NCBI GenBank assembly: GCA_963971575.1
Contig: OZ020616.1
Span: 6,991,934-7,055,933 of the forward strand
Source of the DNA: Liopterus haemorrhoidalis
Taxonomy: Eukaryota; Arthropoda; Insecta; Coleoptera; Dytiscidae
DNA length: 64,000 nucleotides
Direction: 5' to 3'
Positions 31,586 to 42,120 of the stretch are shown here, piece after piece (positions within the stretch are counted from its first letter, which is position 1; each line of letters begins with the position of its first letter). The notes under the pieces are model-generated. The model did not search any database. It was not told where the DNA came from and saw only the letters and a program-made list of their open reading frames with translations. The position numbers and the translations under genes were made by a program.

Positions 31586-31716
31586 CCACATGTCTGTTTT
31601 TCCCAGAGCATAGAAATACGCCAGAGTGACCCCTATTTTTAAAGCAGATAGTAAAAAATGTGTAGAGAATTATCGCCCTATTACTATAATATCTGCATTT
31701 GCCCAAGTGTACGAAG

Positions 31717-32904
31717 TAGGGATGGGAAGAAAATATTGATGTATCGAAAACATCGATGTTTGTTTTAAAAACATCGATGTTTTTACCATCGATGGTCAGT
31801 TGGTGATAGTATCGATAAAACATCGATGTCTACTACCGATGTCGATGTTTAAACTTTGAAATTCAGAAACTGCCGCTAAAGGCGCTGGAATCTTAAAAAT
31901 TTAATTTTGTTAAAATTAGTAAACAAAATATAAGCGCCATCTATTGTGTTATAACAATACTAATAGTGTTAGTTCTTATTCTTCTTAGCAGTTAGCAGAA
32001 TACGAAAAAATAAGAAGAAACTTTTAATTTTTGCAAATAATGCGAACGACCAACGACGCCAACACACTTTTTCTTTTTGAGTCTTGTTGACACTTTCCCA
32101 GTTGTTATTCCTCCAATCCCTGGATTTTTGTAAGTTGTCATTAGCTATTTTTTTATATATTGAAGTTGGCTTTTCCTGAACAAAATTATCGAAAGCTTCA
32201 ATTAATCGGTAAAAGTAACTAGAATTGAAAATCTAGTTCCGGCTAAACCAAAGGAACAGACTTTATTTCAACTTAAAAAAGTATAAAAATAATTGTGTAT
32301 GACAGTGTTATTTTTATGTTAAATAATATAAAATTAACATTAAGATTACTCTATTAGTATTGAAATAAAATCCAATATTTCATTTTAGAAATGTAAAAAT
32401 AATAAGGTCTGTTCCTTTGGTTTAGGCGGAACTAGATTTTCAATTCTAGTTACCTTTACCGATTGATTGAAGCTTTTGATCATTTTGTTCAGGAAAAGTC
32501 AACTTCAATATATAAAAAAATATCTAATGACAAATTACAAAAATGAAAATTGCGGTTAGTTCCGCCTAATCGTTTGGAATAGACTGTAGGTTCAAATTAG
32601 GATTATTATATTGGGTATAATAATATTAATGTGAAATTAATTACTATTAAAAAGGAATATTTCTATTTCAAAATCTAATAAATGCTTTTTGTGTATTACG
32701 TGTTACTTTTTTCGTATTTTATCTTTACATTATTAAATAAAACCTATATAATATAAATAAATAGCTTTTTTTAATATTAATAAAACATCGATGTTTCCGA
32801 TACATCGATGTTTTTCCTTCGATGTTTTTTCAACATCGATAGTAAGGCGCCAATGTTAACATCGATGTTGAACATCGATGTTTTGCCTTCGATTTACAAC
32901 CCTA
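31717..32904. mobile_element. hAT-type element with CATCGATG arrays
   Basis: Ends TAGGGATGGG and ACAACCCTA. Perfect 8-bp target duplication GTACGAAG at 31709-31716 and 32905-32912, inside a LINE reading frame. Both subterminal zones carry repeated ACATCGATGTTT palindromes (at least five on each side). The middle holds a large inverted repeat of another MITE family. No transposase. Confidence 0.95.
32125..32590. mobile_element. inverted MITE pair (AGTCTRTTCC family)
   Basis: About 150-bp arms (32125-32275 and 32404-32555) in inverted orientation around a 130-bp AT-rich loop. The family motif is AGTCTGTTCC-TTTGGTTTAGG-CGGAACTAGA. Related copies: 53648-53688 (right half) and 61858-62047 (complete, in another hAT). 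Confidence 0.8.
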
Positions 32905-34391
32905 GTACGAAGAACCCTTCATGAGAAGCTATATCATCAATTTCGCAGCAAAATATCTTCGAATCTACATGGGCTCATCAGAATGAAGACAACTGAAACA
33001 AATCTTATGACTTTCTCACACTACATAGCCACATCAATAGAATCAAAATCTCATTGACTGTGTTTATATCGATTTCGATAAAGCCTTTGACAAAGTAAAT
33101 CACCAAATCCTGCTCGACAAAATGAGTGCCTTTGGTTGCAGTCCAGAAGTAGTCAGTTCCAGTCTTATCTTACACAGAGAAGAACTAAAGTTAGAGTCAA
33201 TGACACGGAATCGAATTCCTTTCTCCCTACATCTGGCGTACCTCAAGGAACAATTATAGGCCCCTTTCTGTTCCTCCTACTGATTTACAATTTACCTGTG
33301 GAAGTAGGAACCAGTGAGTTACTTCTTTATGCAGTCGATCTTAAGCTGTTTCGTGTAATCAACAAATCAGAGGACTGCCTGCTGTTGCAAAAATATCTAA
33401 ATAGTGTAGTGAACTGGTGCGGTAAAATAAACTCAAAATGAACATCAACAAATGCAAAGTAATATCCTTTACACGCAATATAAACAAAATAACCCACGAT
33501 TACCATATTGACCATATAGTGCTGCTTAGAGATAGTAAAGTAAAAGACTTAGGTGTACTATTTAGACACGATTTTAATTTTAGTGACCACATGAACAATA
33601 TAGTGAATAGTGCCTTAAAAATTTTAGGATTTATTCTAAGAAACAGTGGCAGTTTTAAGATATCTACAACCTGGTTACTGTACTGTGCACTTGTTCGACC
33701 TAAATTAGAGTACGCGAATACAATCTGGAGCCCAAAAACAATGTTCCACAAGAATCAAATAGAAAAAGTACAAAATAGATTTACAAGAAACCTGACCCTG
33801 AATTAACCGGAACATATCCTTTTCGAATCTCTCATGCAAACCAGTTAAAAAACCTAGCTCTCAATAATAGCAAGAAATTTCAAACATTAGAATGGGGACG
33901 CAACATCCACACTTTGAATTTCGAGTCCCTGACATAAGATTGAGAATTAAAAACAAGCAAGTCTCTGATAGAGATGTAGATATCTTTTACGACAATTATA
34001 GAAAGTTTGTTAATATACAAATAAATTAAACTAGTTATATTGTATTTTACTGTAGATTTGCTTATATTGTGTTTTATTCTTCTATAATATTAGTATTTCT
34101 ATATTATTGTTATTATAATTGTATTGTATTTTGTTCCCAGTATTATGTAACTGGACTTGAGCACTACTGTACAAATCTGTATAGTTACTGGTTAAATAAA
34201 AAAATAAATAAATAATTAAATAAAATAGCAATGAGCGAAGCAAGTTCTTATTTCGACCAGTTGTTCTCAAAATACGTTGTGCAACTTTCTTATTTTAAAT
34301 AGGAACACACATTTTATTTTTACTTATTCGATAGAGAATTCTATTCTGATTTCAACGATGTAGCCTTACATCAAAAAATGATTGTCTACGA

Positions 34392-34751
34392 CAGTGGTGC
34401 GCAAACTATTTTCATTTCCGACCCCCAATTTTGTCTACAATTTTGTCGCGACCCCTGGATAGATAAACGACCTTTTTTGTAAAAATGCTATAAAAGTTGT
34501 AACACCATAAAAATTAAGTTAATGAATCGCATCTACGCGCTTATGTTAGTAAAGACTAGTATTAGTATGCTCTGATTAGGTATTAATACAGACAATAGTT
34601 TTCGTGAAAATATATAGTTCTATTTTTATAAAGAATAAAATTTCATTTCACTATTTTACTGGTACCTGATACTTTTTGAAGAAAAGCCTTATATTTTTAT
34701 CGAAAATTTTTCTCGCGACCCCTCTGGGGGTCCCGACCCACGGTTTGCGCA
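34392..34751. mobile_element. hAT-type MITE, right end frayed
   Basis: CAGTGGTGCGCAAACT at the left, CCCACGGTTTGCGCA at the right, with CGACCCCC / GGGGGTCCCGACC just inside. The right end lacks the expected CCACTG, so the target duplication is not seen. Confidence 0.7.
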
Positions 34752-34904
34752 TTTAAAATGAACTCTAAATCTATTGGTCAGATTTTGATGAAATTTTGTA
34801 TATATTTTGAATAAATTTTGTATATATTTTTATATGTATATGATTATAATATTGCCATTTGCATGACAGGATACTTTTTACAGATGTACCCCACTTAACA
34901 AATT

Positions 34905-35170
34905 CCTGCTATAATGAAGAATTTTGTTAATCTAATATTTAACAACCAATATCCATCTGTATGTCCATCAGTCAGTTTCTCTATTATGGAAGAACCAATC
35001 GAAATTAATTTTTAGGTTCCGTGCGTCGGTTAACGAATTCCTTCTCTAACTAAATATTTCATAAATCTTCTATTAATCAACAAATATCCATGTTTCGTCA
35101 TTGTGTTTCTCTCTTATGTGAAATCAAATCGAAAGTAATTTCGTAAAATCTATCACCAAATGACTTTTTC
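34905..35170. repeat. imperfect direct repeat of about 125 bp
   Basis: Two copies share TTAACRAATTCCT, ATATCCATSTTT-like and CGAAARTAATTT segments in the same order. Diverged; could be chance-inflated by AT richness. Confidence 0.35.
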
Positions 35171-35471
35171 TTTTGCAGACATCTAGACATTGATTCCCTA
35201 AAACATAAAATTATCTAGGAATGCGCAAAAATAACCGATAGGCGACTGACCAATGTCCGGAGAAATTTTTACCAACTTGGTTTCTGCTTAGCAGTATAAC
35301 AAAAATATAATTGTTTATTTATTAATAAAATTACTATATTTATGATAAATTGAATTTATTATTTAGATTTCTATTCTTTCATGTATATTTGTTTATAAAG
35401 CATGGCTACTTGATAAAGAATGCTTTATAAAATTTATAATTTTTAAATTTCCTCGGATGTAGTTTACTTAA

Positions 35472-36386
35472 CAGTCGACCGGGCGCGCTGTCGTAAATTT
35501 CACGACAAATCTAGTTTGTTTACAATAAAACTATTTTATGAGTTTCAGCTGCACTATAATTCGATTCTATTCCTAAAACAATGTTTATTTTATAATTTAG
35601 TGATGGTAGATCGGTGATATGAATCACAGTTTAGTCTGTGCGAAGACTTTGATATGATAAGACAACCAGACGTAAAATTGCGCTAAATGTGCGCTAATCG
35701 GTTTCCCGAATAACTAGAAGATGGCACTGCGCGATTTTTTTTTAGCCTTTTGAACATTGCTGGAATAGATGCTCAGATATTATGTTCCTTTGCCAAACCA
35801 TCAAATAGTCCAAAATATCGAAGATTCTTTCTGAAGAATTTATCCATGCTTCTTATGAAGGAACACCTTACTTCAAGATCAAATCTTAAAAACCTACTAT
35901 CTGACACAAGTGCATTTTTAAAAGTAAATTACGGACAACCTACAAAGCGAATCATTGAAGAACAACCGCCTCTAAAGCGTGGAGTATGTCGTTTGTGTGC
36001 TTCGGAGAAGAAAAGAACGTCAGCGTCAATGAAATGCCATAATTGCAAACCATTTACTTGCAAACGACATTCTCAAACCAATATTTTCTGTTTTCAATGT
36101 CAAGAAAAGTGTGATTCCTCGTCAGATTAAAAAATACTTAGGCATTTTTAATTAAGAAAATATATACATAAGTAATTTAGTTGGTAGATTTTATATTTCT
36201 TGTATTACAATTTTATTTGATTATTTTTAAAAATAAAAGACTTCAATACACTGAGCTGAAGTTTTAATACTGTGCTATAAATCTTTTCTATACATTTGTT
36301 AACTATATCATATAATAATTCAATCAAATGTTAAATAGTAGATCATATAATGCTTGACGTAAAAATACTACACGCGCCTGCTTATG
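35472..36386 (+). mobile_element. probable piggyBac remnant flanked by TTAA
   Basis: TTAA lies at 35468-35471 and 36387-36390. The adjoining sequences, CAGTCGACCGGGCGCG and the reversed right end CATAAGCAGGCGCG, are loosely similar. The only coding content is a piggyBac transposase C terminus. Boundaries are an inference from TTAA plus this weak terminal match. Confidence 0.5.
35745..36130 (+). pseudogene. piggyBac-like transposase C terminus
   Basis: An uninterrupted frame (NIAGIDAQILCSFAKPSNSP, YRRFFLKNLSMLLMKEHL) ends in a Cys/His-rich segment: CRLCASEKKR, MKCHNCKPFTCKRH, IFCFQCQEKC. The order C-x2-C, C-x2-C, C-x2-H, C-x2-C is that of the zinc-ribbon/RING-like domain at the C end of piggyBac transposases, and the preceding helix resembles the end of the DDE domain. 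Catalytic Asp residues would be upstream and are absent. The family normally has about 550-600 residues, so only about a fifth remains. Confidence 0.75.
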
Positions 36387-36461
36387 TTAAAATATCTAGC
36401 ACGCTCGTTCGAAGGTTAACTAACATGTGGAGTTTTAAACTTATTCAAACTAAAACAGTTA

Positions 36462-36935
36462 AGCCTGGAACAGAATGCACAGCGCGCTACGCTACCAGCG
36501 CGCCGTCATTTGCGACGGCGTTGCGTAGCGCCGTTGAGAATTTTTCGCCTGCACACAATGCAATAATTTTTAACGCCGTCAAGTGTCAAGTGAAAACCTA
36601 TATCTGTGTTTATACGTGCGCTTTTTTTTTATTAAAAGTATAATGGATGATGAAGACTTGTGTGTGATGTTATTTATGTTGTATGCAAGTTATTTATACA
36701 TACAAACACTTTACCATTCAGTAAAAACTGAGGTTAGGTGTTCTGCGTCAACGTTCAACGGCGTCAAAAGTTGGAAGTTGACGAACATTCAGTATCAACG
36801 GGGTTCGACGCCGCTAGGACGTTCCACATTCTGTGCACTTGCGTACGACAGCTTGGTTTTAACTTTCTTCTGACAGATAGCGCCGTACGAACGCGGTCAA
36901 CGCGGCGTAGAACTCATTGCATTCTGTTCCCCACT
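36462..36935. mobile_element. PIF/Harbinger-type MITE, GC-rich
   Basis: Termini GGAACAGAATGCA (36467) and TGCATTCTGTTCC (to 36930), TTA at 36459-36461 and 36936-36938. The interior has several ACGGCG/CGCCGT motifs. Non-coding. Confidence 0.75.
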
Positions 36936-36938
36936 TTA

Positions 36939-37545
36939 TGCTTGGTTTATATACGGAACAAGAATAAGGAATAGGAAATAAGAATAGTGCACAAGATGTT
37001 AAAACATGGCTGCGCCGTATATCGGTTTATGTAGGAATGAAATTTAACTTAAACATAAGAATAGTTGGTAATGCTTGGTTTATATACGGAACAAGAATAA
37101 GGAATAGGAAATAAGAATAGTGCACAAGATGTTAAAACATGGCTGCGCCGTATATCGGTTTATGTAGGAATGAAATTTAACTTAAACATAAGAATAGTTG
37201 GTAACATTCAACATTTTTATTCTTATTTCAAGAATAAGACACGATAAGCCTGCGCACAGCAATCAAAATGTCTGCCGTAATAAAGTTTGGTCAACAGATG
37301 TTTTTCAGTTGTGATCAGAGGGTTGTAAACAACAATAAAATGTTTTTAACGGTAATAAACGAAATTTATTAAAAGGTTTTATGAATCAGAACCTGTCAAG
37401 TGACAAACGTTAAACACAGGCCAACGCAAGTACGCAGGCGCAGCGACGAAATGTTATGTCCTATATAAACGGTTTAATATTTTTTATTCTTGTGTACTAT
37501 TCTTATTTCCTATTCCTTATTCTTGTTCCGTATATAAACCAACCA
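36939..37545. mobile_element. PIF/Harbinger-type MITE with duplicated left end
   Basis: Left TTGGTTTATATACGGAACAA and its complement at the right (to 37542) extend over at least 50 bp (AAGGAATAGGAAATAAGAAT). TTA at 36936-36938 and 37546-37548. The first 133 bp are present twice in tandem (36938-37070 and 37071-37203), apparently identical. It shares its left TTA with the neighbouring MITE. Confidence 0.8.
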
Positions 37546-37548
37546 TTA

Positions 37549-38254
37549 AGGAAGCAGGAAATAGTATTTTTATTATTTTAAATGTTAAATCGCTATGGCC
37601 GACAGGTCAATTCACCACCTTGTATATTAAAATCAGCCATATTTAAAAAAATCAAATATATCTATATACGATATTTTCCCATGGCTACTTAGAACCCGTT
37701 GTAAAGCATCTTCTTACTTTTTTTTCATCCCTAATTATAAATTACGATCGACAGAAATTTCAATCCAAAAATTCTGCCGTCATAAAAATCTAAATTTCTT
37801 ATGAAACTTATAATACTTTTTAATGTACATCTTCAGGGCATAAATACACTTTTAAACACAAAATAATAAAAGAAAAATATGCAGTACATAAATAACAAAA
37901 AAATTGCAAAAATTCTATCAGAACTTTGTATAGGCAGTATTGTCTGTCTGGGGCGACGCTCTAGACGGAAGCGTCGAAGTCCCCAGGGCGTCGGAGACGT
38001 CGCGAACAGCGTACCGGTTATGGCTGCCGTATCGCCTTGAATTGCAATATTTCAAGTTCGCATTTGATAGTGTTCGAGTTTTTATTGGTCTCCGAAGCAC
38101 GCGTGTAAACTTGTCAAGATATAATATGGTATTCTTGAATAGGAAATTTTATGATATACACGTGAAAAGTGATATTATAAACGGACGGAAAAATGAGTTT
38201 TGAGTTAAACAACGAAACGAAAATGGCCAAATTTAATATGTTCGGACGGTAGCT
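37549..38254. other. spacer with a CpG-rich patch
   Basis: 37940-38035 is rich in CG dinucleotides (GGGCGACGCTCTAGACGG, GCGTCGGAGACGTCGCG) in otherwise AT-rich DNA and includes a CGACGCT/AGCGTCG stem. Open frames on both strands there are probably consequences of base composition. Confidence 0.4.
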
Positions 38255-38445
38255 TCATAAAATTCTGTCCCCTTAAGATGATCCTGCACCAATACATGGC
38301 TGATAGCTAAAAACTACCGAACCATAAAAGAAGTGTGAGCTTGTGCGTTATCGTGATGCAGAAATCCATGATCTATTTTTCCAGCTATCAGGCCATATCT
38401 TCCTTACTGACTCAAATAATTGCTTCAGAATTCCAAAATAAAATT
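38255..38445 (-). pseudogene. mariner transposase fragment
   Basis: On the minus strand: ILKQLFESVRKIWPDSWKNR, then after a frameshift IDHGFLHHDNAQAHTSFMVR. HHDNAQAHTS is the second catalytic Asp motif of mariner transposases. The sequence ends before the third motif. About 60 residues in all; a third mariner lineage in the window. Confidence 0.8.
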
Positions 38446-38837
38446 TTTAGAAGGCCAAGCTATTTTCTTTATTATCTTTTATTGAATTTTTATCATCTTT
38501 GAAAGCCCCAAACCACTTAAAAAACAGAGCTGTTTGCAAAAGTGTAAAATTTCACACAAAAAAGCTCGACGTGTAATTTTGTGGAGCTGGAATCAGTAAA
38601 GAATTCATAAAAAGTGACTAATTAAAAAATAACATGGAGCAATCTATGGTCTTCAGGCAGGTCCTATTAATCCAGGAAAACGTAGTTTGCGAAACAAAGT
38701 TTTGCAGAAGTTTCGGAAATGGGTGGGTTTTGTTTTGTGGGTTGAGGTGTTGTTTTCGGGATCATATTTTGCGACTAAAATTTTTGACGGAATATGTGAA
38801 AAAATGAACTTTTTTTGCACATATCTCTTAAAAATTA

Positions 38838-38925
38838 GGTTAGGTTTAGTAAGTAAACATCTAAGGCAGCAGAAGCCAAAAGGCTCGAAGTAAGCTTAAA
38901 GGCATTGGCCGTAAAATATATACAC
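38838..38925 (+). repeat. half-copy of the 11.5-kb inverted repeat
   Basis: GGTTAGGTTTAGTAAGTAAA, GCAGCAGAAGCC and CTCGAAGTAAGCTTAAAGG match the arms of the fold-back element at 11521-11650 and 11735-11862. Confidence 0.8.
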
Positions 38926-39164
38926 ATATACACAGAACAGCGCATATGTACATATACACTCTCTCACAAAGTGTATTTACATATATACACTTGTTCATTT
39001 CCCATAGTTCAATTTCCTTCCTTATTGTTATTATTAGAGGTTTGTCAGGTTTTGACAAGCGTCCACTAATTGCAAACTTCAGTAACCTTTTGTGCCACGT
39101 CTACTAGAGACTAGTGGAGCTAAATACACACGATTGCATCCCAAACCCTGGCGATTTGAAGACG

Positions 39165-39535
39165 CGAAAATTACGCCAGATCCAGTGCTCGTACAATGCG
39201 AAGTGACCCGAACAACATTGCTTTCTACATCCTGCTGATCAAAGATGTGGCAGATGATCTGCAGGCGGGAATATACTCGATTTTCATTCGGTGGAAGGCT
39301 TTCATACCACCCAAAACACCAACTATCAGGTCTACAAACTTAACTTTATATCCTGGAAACATCTTTCTAACCTCGGACAAGAGATCCATATACTTAGATC
39401 TCTTTTCCTCCTCTTTGAGGGAGATATTCTTCTCAGCTGGACTTGAAAACTCGATAAACATTTATTTGGTCTCGATATCCAGGAGGATTAAGTCCGTCTT
39501 AGTGGTTATCAGTAACATCGAGGTGGGTAAGATGT
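39165..39535 (-). pseudogene. LINE C-terminal domain (restriction-like endonuclease type)
   Basis: Minus-strand frame: DLILLDIETK, a stop, MFIEFSSPAEKNISLKEEEK, RSKYMDLLSEVRKMFPGYKV, VDLIVGVLGGMKAF, IPACRSSATSLISRM, then after a stop KAMLFGSLRIVRALDLA. The pattern of a KTDLILLD strand, an IEFSSPAEKN strand and a K-Y-L-E helix resembles the C-terminal restriction-like endonuclease region of R2/R4/NeSL-type LINEs (a PD-D/E-x-K fold). Reverse transcriptase is absent. Two in-frame stops. Identification is from motif memory only. Confidence 0.5.
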
Positions 39536-40950
39536 AATTTCAATAAATGCAGTACTTGAAATTTTCTGCCACTGATTCTATAACAGAAGGGACGTACGGT
39601 ATAATAGGTATTGGATTAATACCACAGGTATGTCTGTGGTATTATTACTAAATCGATTTGATAAATAATACGATACCAATGCCATAATAGATAGGTGTAG
39701 ATAGATAGGCGTATAAGGGGCAGAGAAGGTAAGTTCACCATTTCTAGAACGCCGGCAATATATATGAAAGCCTAGTGGTCAGTGTAACGTTTCGGTCGAT
39801 CCAATTATCCCTGTATAAACAGGTACTCATTTTAAGAATTGAATACTTTAGGCTGAGTCGACCCCGGAGCTACCCAATTTCGGAAGATAAAAATTCGAAA
39901 GCGGTGGGGGGATTCGAATTCGCGTCCTTGTGCTCTGTAGACAACCGTCTTACCACGGAGCCACGGCAACTCATTATATCAATTTGATACAAATTTATTA
40001 TTATTAATATCATTTTGTGAATATTTTTTAAAGAAATTTATTTTCATTACAATGTTGTTCTAGATGTAAAATTTTTAATTACGAGATAAAAAATATTAAT
40101 TAAAAAAAGTATGATAAAAATTGCAAGTGAAAAATTCTAGCATTTTAAATTTGAAACAAAGTCTCTGTGCATAATAGTGAATGATAATATTGTGTTTTGT
40201 TTCCAACCCAATCGCTCATGGCATTTTTCTCTGTAGTAATTCTTGAAAGCAATGCCTTTCTCTTCACGACACATTTCATTTTCCAACAATTTTCTACACG
40301 AATGTATTCGTTCGCGTTTCATTTTCCAGAGAAAACAATCGCAATCTGTCTGTCAGAAAATAACGAAAATACATGACGATTTTTCACAGTTTGTGGAATA
40401 CACTGGACGAGAATTCAAAGCTACTGCATGCAGCCAGCTTTTACGATACACTGTTTTATTTCAGAGGCGTTGTTGGAGATGATAAGTAGATGAAAATGTC
40501 TCATTAACTAAGTCTAAAATGCAGGGTAGCTTAAAAAGCTACAGTACAATTATTTACATCACATTTCATTCGGAATAGTATTTCGTACACCAACTCACTT
40601 TTGTCAATAACCACGAAACTGTTAGAAGCAATCCTGGGGTCCAATATTTCTAACTAAACTAAATTAATAAAGAAATAAAAGCCAGTTCCAATATAATACA
40701 ATGTTAATAGTAAAGACACGCTAATTTTTGACAATGGTAGCAGCCGACACTGCAGTCAGAATGATAAATAACTCATAACCAAATGGTATCATTCAACAAC
40801 CTACTATCTAATAACAATAGTTTAAAATCAAAGAAACACGATCCTTGATTCACTTCACGAATTAGAGTCGCAAAATTTTAATTTGTGACGTTAAAATAAT
40901 TCCTTATTAATAAGGAATTATTTTTCTTTTAAATTATCACCTTCAGGAAA
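39536..40950. other. mostly unrecognised, with small palindromes and the SINE
   Basis: AATACCACAG-GTATGT-CTGTGGTATT hairpin at about 39617-39645. A perfect 32-bp AT palindrome (AATAATTCCTTATTAA and complement) at about 40891-40922. No coding evidence in 39980-40890. Confidence 0.5.
39770..39975 (-). mobile_element. probable tRNA-derived SINE
   Basis: Minus strand from about 39971: GAGTTGCCGTGGCTCCGTGG (A box TGGCTCCGTGG), then ATTCGAATCC as B box near 39895, then GGGTAGCTCCGGGGTCGACT in the body. A second A-box-like TAGTGGTCAG lies on the plus strand near 39773. No clear target duplication or A tail was found. Confidence 0.55.
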
Positions 40951-40951
40951 G

Positions 40952-41445
40952 ATAAATAAAATAAGATGGGAATTGTCAGGGACAGAAATCATAGAAATGA
41001 AAAGTATGAAGTAGCTCGGATACGTTTTAACGAGGAACAACAGGCCAGAGCAACACGTTAGGGAAAGAGTGAAGAAAGCAAGGATGGTTATGGGGAAGCT
41101 ATTGAGCATAGGAGAGAGGAGGTTTAACGACGATATTAAGTGGAGGATGAAATTATTCGACGCGATACTGAAGAGAGTATCTGGGGAGAGTGGAGATCTG
41201 GGGATGGAAGGAATGGGATATTGTAGAAAGGGTACAAGAGCGATACATAAGATGGATTTTGCGCTTAGACAAAACGGCACCAGGATACTGAGAGAGTAAA
41301 TGAAGAGGGTAAAGCTGAGAATGGGAGCCGGGGCGAAGGCGGATAAGTATAAGGAGAAAATCAGAAGGGACGAAAGAAGGAAGATACTTAGAGAATTCTG
41401 GGAAGAAAGAATGAAAAAAGAACAAAAGGACAGTGGTTTCAAATG
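40952..41445 (+). pseudogene. LINE ORF2 C-terminal relic
   Basis: Plus strand, three frames: IKWELSGTEIIEMKSMK, LGYVLTRNNRPEQHVRERVK, KARMVMGKLLSIGERRFNDD, WRMKLFDAILK, then (shifted) EIWGWKEWDIVERVQERYIR and WILRLDKTAPGY, then further shifted KADKYKEKIRRDERRKIL. The order (KYLGY-like strand, RRF, WGW, RYIRWILRLD, TPGY) is that of the thumb and C-terminal region of arthropod endonuclease-reverse transcriptases. No poly(A). Directly followed by a copia fragment. Confidence 0.7.
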
Positions 41446-41464
41446 AAAACCAAAAAGAAATTTA

Positions 41465-41812
41465 GCACAGAAGAATGGGTCATCTCAACTATAAAACTTT
41501 AGGAGATATGGAAAAGAATGAAATTTTAAGAGGATTAAAAATTTATAGCAAAGAATGTCGTGGAACATGTGAAGAGTGCATTTTTGGAAAATCAGTAAGA
41601 GAAAATTTCAAATAATGCAAAAACCACAAAAAATATTTTAGAATCGTCCAATTACACATAGATCTAGTTGGACCGATTTATCTACCATCTCTTGGAGGAT
41701 CAAGATATTTTTAAAACATTGTTGACGATTATAGTCGGAAAATAAAAGTTTACTTTTAAAAAATTGATGCTGAAACAATGATTGCAATTGTTCAGTCAAT
41801 TAGCGCAAATCA
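41465..41812 (+). pseudogene. Ty1/copia integrase fragment
   Basis: RMGHLNYKTLGDMEKNEILR, GLKIYSKECRGTCEECIFGK, a stop, then IVQLHIDLVGPIYLPSLGGS, RYF, a stop, NIVDDYSRKIKVYF. This is the GAG-pre-integrase HHCC finger (H-LNY, C-x2-C) followed by the first two catalytic Asp positions of the integrase core (HIDLVGP and VDDYSR). Several stops; no LTRs, reverse transcriptase or flanking repeats found. Confidence 0.8.
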
Positions 41813-42120
41813 CTAGGCAGGAGTGGTTTGAAAGCAATGTATTGGACTTCCTTTCTTCTATTGATCATCCATCCAGCAGCCTTGATAGTCCAGGAGATTG
41901 AGCCTGGACTAAAAATTGTGGTCCGAGCTTCAGGATATGACCTGCAAGAAAAAGCACCGTAATATCGATAGTCGCAATCGCTTCCTAATGAAGATAGAGA
42001 AGGGTTTTCCTGTAGAAACGCATCGTAATTGTGTTGAAGTGTGATCGCAGAGATTTAGGAGCTGTGTAAAGGCTAGAAATAGTGATTTTCGGACTTGATT
42101 TGTGTTTCTTCTTTACAATA

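Larger units (their letters stand above)
31586..34225 (+). pseudogene. LINE reverse transcriptase relic split by a hAT
   Basis: 5' piece: YARVTPIFKADSKKCVENYR and PITIISAFAQVYE at 31612-31716. After the hAT insertion the frame resumes: RRTLHEKLYHQFRSK, ETNLMTFSHYIATSIES, then (shifted) VYIDFDKAFDKVNHQILLDK, SGVPQGTIIGPFLFLLLIYN and the active-site motif LLLYAVDLKLF, where YADD has become YAVD. Later KVKDLGVLFRHDFNFSDHMN and ALVRPKLEYANTIWSP complete thumb-like regions to 33806. An A-rich tail (TAAATAAAAAAATAAATAAA) at 34194-34225 marks the 3' end. 5' truncated; multiple frameshifts; the D to V change at the active site would abolish activity by itself. The YANTIWSP region fits Jockey/I-type LINEs. 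Confidence 0.85.

Noticed and set aside
36350..36974. Small plus-strand proteins of 78-97 residues
   Set aside because: They lie across a GC-rich PIF-type MITE and show no recognisable features.
41153..41442. Ser/Leu/Phe-rich minus-strand proteins
   Set aside because: Antisense shadows of the plus-strand LINE C-terminal relic.
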